Assembly: GCA_963610315.1 (NCBI GenBank)
Contig: CAVDMV010000016.1
Location: 1 to 33,622 of the forward strand
From: UBA3210 sp963610315
GTDB lineage: Bacteria; Bacillota_I; Bacilli_A; RFN20; CAG-449
Direction: 5' to 3'
Length of the DNA: 33,622 nucleotides
Shown here: one piece after another, positions 1 to 7,123 of the stretch
Numbering within the stretch: position 1 is the first letter of the stretch
How the letters are laid out: every line of letters begins with the position of its first letter
Notes under the pieces: model-generated
Seen by the model: only the letters and a program-made list of their open reading frames with translations
Databases searched by the model: none
What the model was told of the DNA's origin: nothing
Position numbers and translations under genes: made by a program

Positions 1-711
1 ATATATAAACTTTGTAGCCATATTCTCATCATTATTATCTAATTTCACTACATTATAAATATATCCATTCGCAACACAATTCAATAAAAAATCAGTTAAA
101 GAATATGTTTCACTATATTTTTTGTTCCATAATTCATATAAATATAATCCACGTGAATTATTATGTAAATCCATTTTACTAGATAATCCAGTTTGTCCTT
201 CTTCATGAGCGTTTAATAAATCTATCGCAAATTGTTTATCAATTTCTTTATATAAAGTTCCTGCTAAATACATATGCCTAAATGCATCAGAATCATCATT
301 TCCATTACTGTCTCCATAATATTTTTTAGTTTTATCCACTACTTCATCACGAATATTTTTAATTTTTAAAAAGCCAAGTAATCCTAATCTATCAAAAATA
401 AGTTGAAATTCAGTTTTATTAAGTTCAGTTCCTAAATATCCGTTTGAATATGTCTCTTCATATACTTTTTCTATAATTTGTTGTTCAGTATAGTCAGGGT
501 AAAGATTTTGATAATTATTAATAGAAGTAACAATAGTGTTCAATTCCGAATTATCAATAGTTGAAGGAGTAGTACTTACTCTTTTTATTATATTAACTTT
601 TAAATTTATAGGTTCATTATGTTGCTCAGTTTCGAATTTATAATTTGTAATTAAATTATAATTTGGATATGTTAAAAGCAGCAATAACGTTAATAAACAT
701 TTTGCTTTCAT
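1..711 (-). CDS. Secreted protein with DUF6973-like domain, 3' end cut by window
   Basis: A reading frame on the minus strand opens at 711 and runs without a stop to base 1, giving 237 codons with the C-terminus outside the window. The start is supported by GGAGGG eight bases upstream. The first about 20 residues are hydrophobic after Lys (MKAKCLLTLLLLLTYP), which looks like a signal peptide or membrane anchor. Residues about 140-190 carry the pattern DAFRHMYLAG, then LLNAHE, then MDLHNNSRG. I recall this His/Asn-rich signature from the family named DUF6973, whose function is unknown. Conserved His, Glu, Asp and Asn residues would suit a metal or catalytic site, but that is inference. It is a single gene, followed upstream by the terminator of the aminotransferase gene. 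Family assignment is from memory and moderate in confidence; that it is a real gene is well supported. Confidence 0.7.
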   Translation of the reverse strand, partial: MKAKCLLTLLLLLTYPNYNLITNYKFETEQHNEPINLKVNIIKRVSTTPSTIDNSELNTIVTSINNYQNLYPDYTEQQIIEKVYEETYSNGYLGTELNKTEFQLIFDRLGLLGFLKIKNIRDEVVDKTKKYYGDSNGNDDSDAFRHMYLAGTLYKEIDKQFAIDLLNAHEEGQTGLSSKMDLHNNSRGLYLYELWNKKYSETYSLTDFLLNCVANGYIYNVVKLDNNDENMATKFIY

Positions 712-750
712 ATGAATTTCCCTCCGTTTTTATATTTATATTTAACAAAT

Positions 751-759
751 AGTATATCA
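751..759 (-). promoter_or_regulatory. Possible extended -10 promoter of the DUF6973-like gene
   Basis: On the minus strand the sequence TGATATACT gives a TATACT -10 with the TGn extension, 40 bases before the start codon. No good -35 box lies 16-18 bases further upstream, so the call rests on the extended -10 alone. Confidence 0.35.
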
Positions 760-784
760 TATTTTTGTAAAATAAAAAGTCCAA

Positions 785-809
785 AATAAAAAGTAGGTTT
801 CCCTACTTT
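785..809 (-). terminator. Rho-independent terminator of the aminotransferase gene
   Basis: Minus-strand reading gives AAAGTAGG, loop GAAA, CCTACTTT, then TTATTTTGG. The 8-bp stem starts at the base directly after the TAG stop codon of the aminotransferase, so there is no 3' untranslated spacer. Confidence 0.8.
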
Positions 810-2033
810 CTACATACAATCTTTAATTGCTTTAGCGAGTCCATGAATTTCATTTTGATTAAGTGAAGCGATTGAAATTCTTAATCCTCCACACATTGGA
901 ACGATAAAGATACCTTTTTGCATAAGTTTTTCAAAGATTTCTTCATTATTATTTTCTGGACATTTTACTAAGATGAAGAATCCTCCATAGAAAGGATAAT
1001 ATGGTAATAAGCATTCGTCTGCTTCTTTAATAAAGATATCCGCGCGAGATTTAATCATTAAAGTATATTCATTAAGTCTTTCTTTCATTTCAATCATTTG
1101 AGGTTCGTTATGGAATATTTCATTCATAACGTTAGTCGCAAGATGATTAGGTCCTGACCATGTAGTTCTAGAAAATGAAGTAGTGGCAAGTTTAAAATCT
1201 TTCGCGTTATTTTCATTATTTGTTAATGCGATTAACGCTCCACCTCTTAAACCATAAATTTGCAAGCTTTTTGACGCAGAAAACGCGATTAAAATTACAA
1301 AATTATCATTTAAATATTTGCTCATCTTAGAGAAGATATTTCCATAAGACGTACCTTTAAAATTAATATAAGCAATATCATCAACTAAGACGACTGGATG
1401 TTCTTTTGATACTTCTTCTAAGTAACTTAAAACATTATCCCAATCTTCGTCGCTCAATGAATATCCAGAAGGATTTTGACATGGGTCATTAATAAGTAAG
1501 AATACTCTTCCTGATTTAATAATAGATTCATTAACTTTTTGTTTTATTGATTCTAAATTAAATTTATCTTCATTATCAAAGAGATAATATTCACTAGGAC
1601 AACCTTTAGCTTCTAAAATTAATGAATCATAATTAGTCCATCTAATTGAAGGAACTAAGATATCTTGGTTAACTTCTCCATAGCACTTCATCGCCATAGC
1701 TAAAGCTCCAGTAGCCCCCATAGTCGCGCATATTGAGATTTTAGTTTCTCCCATATCCGCATCACTAAATAGCCAATTCTTGACCCCTTCATGGAATTTA
1801 GCGTCTCCAGCCATCGAATCATATTTTCTTGTTTCAGGTAAAGAAGCATATTTTTCTAATAATTCATTAACTAAAGAAAATTCTGCAAGTTTCTTGTTTT
1901 CATCGAAAAGCATACCAATTGAACCATTAATGACCTTTTCCCCAGCTGCGATCTTTTTCTTCGCGATATCATTAATAGCCATAATAGGTTCACCATTTTT
2001 AAATACGAATGCGTCTTTTGATAATAAGCCCAT
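810..2033 (-). CDS. PLP-dependent class I aminotransferase (aspartate/aromatic type)
   Basis: Transfers an amino group between an amino acid and a 2-oxo acid using pyridoxal phosphate. Fold-type I marks are visible: an NDPCQNPSGY stretch (the N-P-x-G substrate loop), VLVDDIAY (Asp that binds the pyridine nitrogen, then Tyr), SASKSLQ with the Schiff-base lysine at residue 255, an Arg in GLRGG, and a late GGLRIS whose Arg should bind the substrate carboxylate. The frame opens at 2057, but an ATG at 2033 has GGGGGAAA seven bases upstream, so I take 2033 (407 residues). Sequence context does not fix the substrate; aspartate or an aromatic amino acid is most likely given the motif set. It is transcribed alone, with its own promoter region at 2083-2116 and a terminator abutting the stop. 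Confidence 0.88.
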   Translation of the reverse strand: MGLLSKDAFVFKNGEPIMAINDIAKKKIAAGEKVINGSIGMLFDENKKLAEFSLVNELLEKYASLPETRKYDSMAGDAKFHEGVKNWLFSDADMGETKISICATMGATGALAMAMKCYGEVNQDILVPSIRWTNYDSLILEAKGCPSEYYLFDNEDKFNLESIKQKVNESIIKSGRVFLLINDPCQNPSGYSLSDEDWDNVLSYLEEVSKEHPVVLVDDIAYINFKGTSYGNIFSKMSKYLNDNFVILIAFSASKSLQIYGLRGGALIALTNNENNAKDFKLATTSFSRTTWSGPNHLATNVMNEIFHNEPQMIEMKERLNEYTLMIKSRADIFIKEADECLLPYYPFYGGFFILVKCPENNNEEIFEKLMQKGIFIVPMCGGLRISIASLNQNEIHGLAKAIKDCM

Positions 2034-2082
2034 AATTAACTTTCCCCCATGTATCACATACCTTATTACAATATCATTTTTT

Positions 2083-2116
2083 ATTATAAGATTAAATATA
2101 TTTAACGCTTACATAA
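2083..2116 (-). promoter_or_regulatory. Promoter with operator-like palindrome and cre-like site, aminotransferase gene
   Basis: A consensus -10 TATAAT lies at 2083-2088 (minus strand), about 50 bases before the ATG at 2033. The -35 region (2106-2111, TAAGCG) is poor. Between them sits a perfect 14-bp palindrome, TTAAATATATTTAA, at 2092-2105. Overlapping the -35 is TGTAAGCGTTAAAT at 2103-2116, which matches the catabolite-responsive element consensus TGnAAnCGnTnnCA except at the last two positions. A regulated promoter is likely; which protein binds is not known. Confidence 0.45.
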
Positions 2117-2148
2117 GAAAAAATAATCGTTAAATAAATATGATAAAT

Positions 2149-2197
2149 GTTACAAAAATAAATAAGGCTATTTTCTAATGTGGAAAATAGCCTTATT
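2149..2197 (-). terminator. Rho-independent terminator of the kinase-thyA-folA operon
   Basis: Perfect 15-bp inverted repeat: AATAAGGCTATTTTC at 2161-2175 pairs with 2183-2197 around a 7-base loop. On the minus strand it is followed by TATTTTTG, as expected for termination 16 bases after the folA stop codon. Confidence 0.9.
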
Positions 2198-2213
2198 GGA
2201 TACAATTAAATTC

Positions 2214-2678
2214 TTATTTTTTTCTTTTATAATATTTAATAACAAATTCTTCTCGAGGATCTTCTTTATATAATTCAAATTCATCTTTATATGGAGGAAA
2301 GAAGATATTTCCTTCATACTCTTTTTTTACTTCTGAAATAATTAATTCTTCACAAAATGGAAGTAATTGCTTATAAATAGACGCCCCTCCGCAGACGAAG
2401 GCTACTTCAGGAGAATCTTTATATTCATTAATTAATTTATTTATATCAGTGCATATTTCGCATCCTTCAGCTGGATAGTTCTTATCGAAATTAATGACGA
2501 TATTTCTTCTATTAGGTAAAGCGTGACCGATTGATTTAAAAGTATTTGATCCATAAATAATTGTATGACCAGTTGTTGTTTCTTTAAAATGTTTAAAATC
2601 TTCCTTAATATGCCAAGGAATTAATAAGCCATTACCAATAACTCTATTTGGATCATGCGCGACAATAATCTTAAACAT
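2214..2678 (-). CDS. folA: Dihydrofolate reductase
   Basis: Reduces dihydrofolate to tetrahydrofolate with NADPH in the cytoplasm. It regenerates the cofactor that thymidylate synthase oxidises. The protein has 154 residues, close to the usual 160. The N-terminus shows IIVAHDPNRVIGNG followed by LIPWHIKED, which is the active-site loop with Trp and the acidic residue that protonates substrate (here Asp, as in bacteria). HFKETTTGHTIIYGSNTFKS is the NADPH-binding region, and VAFVCGGASIY is the conserved glycine pair near the C-terminus. The family usually has MGR-T-(Y/F)-xS where this one has YGSNTFKS, a mild change. The start codon lies two bases after the thyA stop, so the two are translated from one message. 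The operon ends at the strong terminator at 2149-2197. Confidence 0.95.
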   Translation of the reverse strand: MFKIIVAHDPNRVIGNGLLIPWHIKEDFKHFKETTTGHTIIYGSNTFKSIGHALPNRRNIVINFDKNYPAEGCEICTDINKLINEYKDSPEVAFVCGGASIYKQLLPFCEELIISEVKKEYEGNIFFPPYKDEFELYKEDPREEFVIKYYKRKK

Positions 2679-2680
2679 AA

Positions 2681-3553
2681 TTAGACGCTGACCTTTCCTT
2701 TAAGAGGTGGAAATGGATCATAATCAACAATTTCAAAATCTTCCATCTTATAATCAACAACTGAATCGTGATGATTCTTAATAATTAACTTAGGTAATTC
2801 TCTCGGAGTTCTTTCAAGTTGAGTCTTAATAACATCAACATGATCTAAATAGATATGTGCATCACCAAAAGTATGAACAAAATCACCAACTTCTAAATGA
2901 CATGTATCAGCCATAATGCATAATAGCGTTGCATAACTTGCGATATTAAAAGGTACACCTAAGAAAATATCCGCGCTTCTTTGATATAATTGGCAAGATA
3001 ATTTCTTTCCATCGCCAGAAACATAGAATTGAACGAATGCGTGGCAAGGTGGTAAAGCCATCTCATCAACTTCTTTAGGGTTCCATGCACAAATAATATG
3101 TCTTCTTGAGAAAGGATTTTCTTTAATCGATTTTTCAACATTTAATAATTGATCAACACCAAAGAAATCTCTCCATTGTTTACCATATACTGGACCAAGT
3201 TCACCATATTTTGCCGCGAACTCGTCATCATCTTTAATCTTTTGGATGAATTCTTCCATTGTTTCACCTTGATATTCAGGACATTCAGTATAAGCTTTAT
3301 ATGGCCAATCATTCCAAATTTTAATATTTTGGTCGACTAAAGGTTTAATATTAGTTGAACCAGAAATAATCCATAATAATTCGCCTAAGATACCTCTATA
3401 AAAGACTTTCTTAGTGGTAAGTAAAGGAAATCCTTCACTTAAATCACATCTAAATTGATAACCAAAAACTGAGATTGTTCCTGTTCCAGTACGGTCTTTT
3501 TTTACTTGACCATGATCAAGAACATATCTAGCTAAATCTAAATATTGTTTCAT
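2681..3553 (-). CDS. thyA: Thymidylate synthase (ThyA type)
   Basis: Makes dTMP from dUMP with methylene-tetrahydrofolate, giving dihydrofolate that the next gene product reduces. Residues 20-26 (KDRTGTG) bind phosphate. The catalytic cysteine is Cys170 in LPPCHAFVQFYV. The segment QLYQRSADIFLGVPFNIASY carries the conserved Arg, Asp and Asn that hold dUMP, and the C-terminus ends in KGKVSV, near the usual A-V end. At 290 residues it is longer than the 264-residue E. coli enzyme. The extra about 28 residues lie between WNDWPYKAY and YGELGPVYG, where the Lactobacillus casei enzyme has a longer insertion of the same kind. The gene starts two bases after the stop of the hybrid histidine kinase and is followed two bases later by folA. 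Confidence 0.96.
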   Translation of the reverse strand: MKQYLDLARYVLDHGQVKKDRTGTGTISVFGYQFRCDLSEGFPLLTTKKVFYRGILGELLWIISGSTNIKPLVDQNIKIWNDWPYKAYTECPEYQGETMEEFIQKIKDDDEFAAKYGELGPVYGKQWRDFFGVDQLLNVEKSIKENPFSRRHIICAWNPKEVDEMALPPCHAFVQFYVSGDGKKLSCQLYQRSADIFLGVPFNIASYATLLCIMADTCHLEVGDFVHTFGDAHIYLDHVDVIKTQLERTPRELPKLIIKNHHDSVVDYKMEDFEIVDYDPFPPLKGKVSV

Positions 3554-3555
3554 AC

Positions 3556-6276
3556 TTATTTACCTCCACATACTTTTTTAATTTCTTTTAGTAACTCTTT
3601 TTTTAATACTGGTTTAGTTACATAACCATTCATTCCTACTTCGATAGAATGAGCAATGTCACTTTCATAAGCGTTCGCGCTTAAGGCGATAATTTTAACA
3701 TTTCTTGCGAATTCACTATCAAGTGATCGAATAATTTTGCAAGCTTCCCATCCATCTAAAACAGGCATTTTAATATCGCAAAGAACTAAATCGATATCAC
3801 TATTCGGATTGTCCTTAATAAAATTAACAAATTCATTACCATCTTGTAAACAAGAAGTTATCGCACCTAATGAATTTAAGTTTTTAACAAGGATTTCTTG
3901 ATTCATTAAATTATCATCAACAATTAATATTTTCATCCCTTCGATATTAAACGTTTCTTCTTCGTTAGAGACATTAATAGCCTTCTTTACATCGACTCCG
4001 ACTTTAAATGTTGTTCCTTTACCAACTTTAGAATTAACTTCAATACTACCTTTCATTAAATCTAATGTAGCTTTAGTAATGGATAAGCCAATACCAGTTC
4101 CACTTATTTTTGAGTTTTTTTCATTAACTTCTCTTTCAAAAGGAATGAATAACTTCTTAATAAATTCTTCACTCATCCCGATACCATTATCAGATATTAT
4201 ATACTCTAAATGAATATATTCATTAAATTTAGATTCTTTTTCTTCAATTCTAATATTTATTTCTCCACCTGTTGGAGTATATTTAATCGCGTTATTAACG
4301 ATATTAATTAGAGCATTATTAAGTTTAGTTTCATCGACTAAAATATCTTCTTTATAATTCGTTTTAACATCAAAATTCATCTTTAATTGCTTAATTGCGT
4401 TTTGACCTATCGCCATTTCTTTAAATGTAGAAATTGACGTTTCTAATGATATCTTTTCTTCATGTAAAGTTAATTTATTAGCTTCTAAAGAACTTAAAGT
4501 TAAGATTTCATTAACCATCTTTAATAGGTGTTGACTAGATACACTAATCTTATCTAAAGCATCTAAGACAACTTCTTTATTCGTGACATTGTCACGAGCG
4601 ATTTGATTCATTCCAATAATGGCATTTAACGGCGTTTTAATATCATGCGAGACATTTGATAAGAATTTAGTTTTAACTAAAGAAGATTCTTTTGCTTTTA
4701 TAAAAGCTTCTTTAAGAACTTCTTTTTGTTTATCTAAGAATAAACGACTCTTTGTAACATCATAACAAGCAACTAAGCATTCAAGATTTCCTGTTTCAAA
4801 ATTCATATTGAGAATGACGCTTATCCGAATGAATAATTTTTCTTTAGTATGATAATTAAATAAGATTTCATCTTCAATAACATTTATTTGATTGTTATAA
4901 GCAACTAATAATTTATTAATGTTAAATAAAGTATCGTATTTTTCTTTATAATCTTTATTAACATATTTCCCTGCAAGAACAATATAATCAGTAAACGTTG
5001 ATTTATCTTTGTCTAATGAATTAAAGATTGTGACTTCTTTTTCATCAAAGACAAATTTAGATAAGTAAATAACTTTATTTTTACTAAGATTAACATTTAA
5101 ATTAAAACAAGAACTAGATAAAAGATATTCAAGATATTGAGATTCTTTTTTAGCCGCCTCATTGAGCTTTAAATTTAATTCATTCTGCTTTTTTGTTTCT
5201 TCTATTTCTTTAGTAACATCACGAATTAATATATAAGCCACTTTCTTATCTTCTTCAAGCACGTACATAATACCAATTCGATGAAATTCACTCTTATATT
5301 CATAAGTTGATGAAGTATTAAATTTGTTATTTTCAAAATCATCTTTTAAGCGAAGAGGATCAAGATATTTTTCTATTTTCTTCTTGTTAGATTGTTTAAC
5401 AAAACCCAATTCTGATTCAATAAAATTATTAAAATTCTCTAATAGATAAGGATCAATATCTCTATCTTTATCATAAATGATCTGCATGAGGTTAAAGTCG
5501 ATAAATAATTTAAAAACTCTTATATAAGTATAAGACATAACTGTCGCGATTGATTTATCCATGTTTTGAACATAATTCACTTGAGCGAGTAAATTAGTGT
5601 TATTAGTTGTTACATCATCAGTAGTAAATAAACCTAATATTTCTCCATTAATATCTTTAAAAAGAATGATTTCATTTTTACTAATTACCTCATTACCTTC
5701 AATATCAATTATTTTAGAAGTAAAGCAATAACTCTTCTCTTCATTTGTTAAAAAATAATTGACTATATCTTCATAAGTAAGCTTTTTAAGGTGTTTATCA
5801 TCAATGATGATATATGAATTCATTTTATTAAAAAAAGCGCTTAATGAGGCATTATTATCTAACCCATAACGTTTTAAAATACTTAAACCAAATTTATTAT
5901 CAATAATATCATTATCTAAGATTAAATCTTTTGTTAAATTAAATTTAAAAGCAACTCTTTTGCCTTTTGATATTACCGAAATAAAATCTTCATTTATTTT
6001 ATTTGTATAGATATTTTCTTTCTTAACAAGTTTATATTTTTCTATTGCTTCTTTATTCTTTTTATCTAATTTATAGAAAGAAAAACAAATAATTATTACA
6101 CATAAAATATATACAAAAGTAATTGGTACTAAAGCATTAAGAGTAATTAAATTATTCGTATAAAAACCTTTATTAGGAAACCATATCATTAAAGAGACTA
6201 AGACAACAATATAGTCAAGTAAAAGGACTAAAACGCCAGTTAGTATTACAATAAAGATTTTCTTTCTTAGACTCAT
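3556..6276 (-). CDS. Hybrid sensor histidine kinase with receiver domain
   Basis: A 906-residue membrane sensor. Two transmembrane helices lie at about 8-32 and 43-67 with almost no extracellular loop between them. Three stretches then follow that end in the D-V-T motif typical of PAS modules (near residues 220, 355 and 515), so the ligand is probably sensed in the cytoplasm or membrane. The HisKA box has phospho-accepting His544 in SNVSHDIKTPLN. The ATPase domain shows NIVNNAIKYTP, DNGIGMS and GTGIGLSI. A C-terminal receiver domain starts at ILIVDDN and has its phospho-accepting Asp834 in LVLCDIKMP, plus Lys in VTKPV. No separate response regulator or phosphotransfer protein is nearby. The stop is two bases from the thyA start, so it heads a kinase-thyA-folA operon, an odd pairing. 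A GAGG site precedes the ATG. The signal is unknown. Confidence 0.93.
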   Translation of the reverse strand: MSLRKKIFIVILTGVLVLLLDYIVVLVSLMIWFPNKGFYTNNLITLNALVPITFVYILCVIIICFSFYKLDKKNKEAIEKYKLVKKENIYTNKINEDFISVISKGKRVAFKFNLTKDLILDNDIIDNKFGLSILKRYGLDNNASLSAFFNKMNSYIIIDDKHLKKLTYEDIVNYFLTNEEKSYCFTSKIIDIEGNEVISKNEIILFKDINGEILGLFTTDDVTTNNTNLLAQVNYVQNMDKSIATVMSYTYIRVFKLFIDFNLMQIIYDKDRDIDPYLLENFNNFIESELGFVKQSNKKKIEKYLDPLRLKDDFENNKFNTSSTYEYKSEFHRIGIMYVLEEDKKVAYILIRDVTKEIEETKKQNELNLKLNEAAKKESQYLEYLLSSSCFNLNVNLSKNKVIYLSKFVFDEKEVTIFNSLDKDKSTFTDYIVLAGKYVNKDYKEKYDTLFNINKLLVAYNNQINVIEDEILFNYHTKEKLFIRISVILNMNFETGNLECLVACYDVTKSRLFLDKQKEVLKEAFIKAKESSLVKTKFLSNVSHDIKTPLNAIIGMNQIARDNVTNKEVVLDALDKISVSSQHLLKMVNEILTLSSLEANKLTLHEEKISLETSISTFKEMAIGQNAIKQLKMNFDVKTNYKEDILVDETKLNNALINIVNNAIKYTPTGGEINIRIEEKESKFNEYIHLEYIISDNGIGMSEEFIKKLFIPFEREVNEKNSKISGTGIGLSITKATLDLMKGSIEVNSKVGKGTTFKVGVDVKKAINVSNEEETFNIEGMKILIVDDNLMNQEILVKNLNSLGAITSCLQDGNEFVNFIKDNPNSDIDLVLCDIKMPVLDGWEACKIIRSLDSEFARNVKIIALSANAYESDIAHSIEVGMNGYVTKPVLKKELLKEIKKVCGGK

Positions 6277-6352
6277 ACAAATTCCTCTTCATAAGTATAA
6301 TAGAAAACGACAAATAAAACATTAAATATATTTTATATTTCCTTTTTAAAAC

Positions 6353-6362
6353 TTGTATACAA
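6353..6362. promoter_or_regulatory. 10-bp palindrome between the kinase operon and rex
   Basis: TTGTATACAA is a perfect palindrome just upstream of the rex -35 box. Its TTGT/ACAA ends recall Rex operators, which are usually longer (TTGTGAA, about six bases, TTCACAA). It is a candidate autoregulatory site, not an established one. Confidence 0.3.
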
Positions 6363-6369
6363 TAAATCG

Positions 6370-6398
6370 TTGAAAATATATCGGTAAAATAATATCAT
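6370..6398 (+). promoter_or_regulatory. Promoter of rex
   Basis: TTGAAA at 6370-6375, a 17-base spacer and TATCAT at 6393-6398. The message would start near 6405, leaving a leader of about 14 bases that consists of the AAGAGG ribosome site (6405-6410) and its spacer before the ATG at 6419. Confidence 0.6.
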
Positions 6399-6418
6399 AT
6401 TACTAAGAGGTAATATAT

Positions 6419-7051
6419 ATGAATGAAAACGCATCAAAATCAACATTAAAACGACTACCTTTTTATTTAAATGTCTTAAAAAGAAAACAACAAGAAGGTG
6501 AAATTTCTATTTCATCTAGTCAAATCGCTAAAGAATTAGGCCTTAATGATGTCCAAGTTAGAAAAGATCTAGCAACGGCTTCTAAACTCGGCGGCAAGCC
6601 TAAAGTCGGTTATGATATCATTGAACTTATCACTGATATTCAAGACTATTTAGGCTGTGGAAGAATTGATAAAGCTGTCTTAGTTGGTGTCGGTTCTTTA
6701 GGCAAAGCTTTACTTGGTTATAAAGGATTTAAAGACTATGGTCTAGAAATCATTGAAGCCTTTGATAGCGCTTCTGGCGTAGTCGGAAATGAAATTAAAG
6801 GTATAAAGGTTTCTCCATTAAGTTCACTTAGTAAATCTATAAGTGAAAACGATGTTAAAATCGGTATTATTACAGTCCCAAGTGACGCAGCTCAAGACGT
6901 ATGTAACGAACTAGTTGAAGCTGGCATTAAAGCTATTTGGAATTTTGCTCCAATCATTCTTTCTGTTCCAGAAGGAATTATTGTTCAAAATGAAAATATG
7001 GCGTCTTCTCTAGCCGTCTTATCGAGACATTTAAACGGTATTGATTATTAA
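6419..7051 (+). CDS. rex: Redox-sensing transcriptional repressor Rex
   Basis: Binds DNA when the NADH/NAD+ ratio is low and releases it when NADH builds up; it commonly controls fermentation and NADH-reoxidising genes. The protein has 210 residues, the usual length. Residues 1-75 form the winged helix, with LKRLPFYLNVLK at the start and QIAKELGLNDVQVRKDLA as the recognition region. A Rossmann fold follows, with the NADH-binding VGVGSLGKALLGY, and a C-terminal swap helix containing SRHLNGIDY is present. It is transcribed alone on the plus strand, divergent from the kinase-thyA-folA operon, and ends in a terminator whose stem begins on the last base of the stop codon. Its presence fits an anaerobic, fermenting Bacillota. 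Targets cannot be fixed from this window. Confidence 0.95.
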   Translation: MNENASKSTLKRLPFYLNVLKRKQQEGEISISSSQIAKELGLNDVQVRKDLATASKLGGKPKVGYDIIELITDIQDYLGCGRIDKAVLVGVGSLGKALLGYKGFKDYGLEIIEAFDSASGVVGNEIKGIKVSPLSSLSKSISENDVKIGIITVPSDAAQDVCNELVEAGIKAIWNFAPIILSVPEGIIVQNENMASSLAVLSRHLNGIDY

Positions 7052-7070
7052 GCACTTCGGTGCTTTTTTT
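7051..7070 (+). terminator. Rho-independent terminator of rex
   Basis: AGCAC, loop TTCG, GTGCT, then seven T. The stem starts with the final A of the rex TAA stop codon. Confidence 0.92.
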
Positions 7071-7071
7071 C

Positions 7072-7107
7072 ATAATAAAAACCAGATTTGCATCTGGTTT
7101 TTATTAT
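7072..7107 (-). terminator. Terminator of the large modular lipoprotein gene
   Basis: Perfect 16-bp inverted repeat (7072-7087 and 7092-7107) with a 4-base loop. Each arm ends in an A or T run, so it can work in both directions. It lies 17 bases past the stop of the minus-strand lipoprotein gene and backs up the rex terminator. Confidence 0.88.
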
Positions 7108-7123
7108 GCTTTTCTTATTGTAA

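Noticed and set aside
1780..2133. 117-codon plus-strand frame over the start of the aminotransferase gene
   Set aside because: It is antisense to a gene with clear motifs, has no ribosome site and reads into the promoter region.
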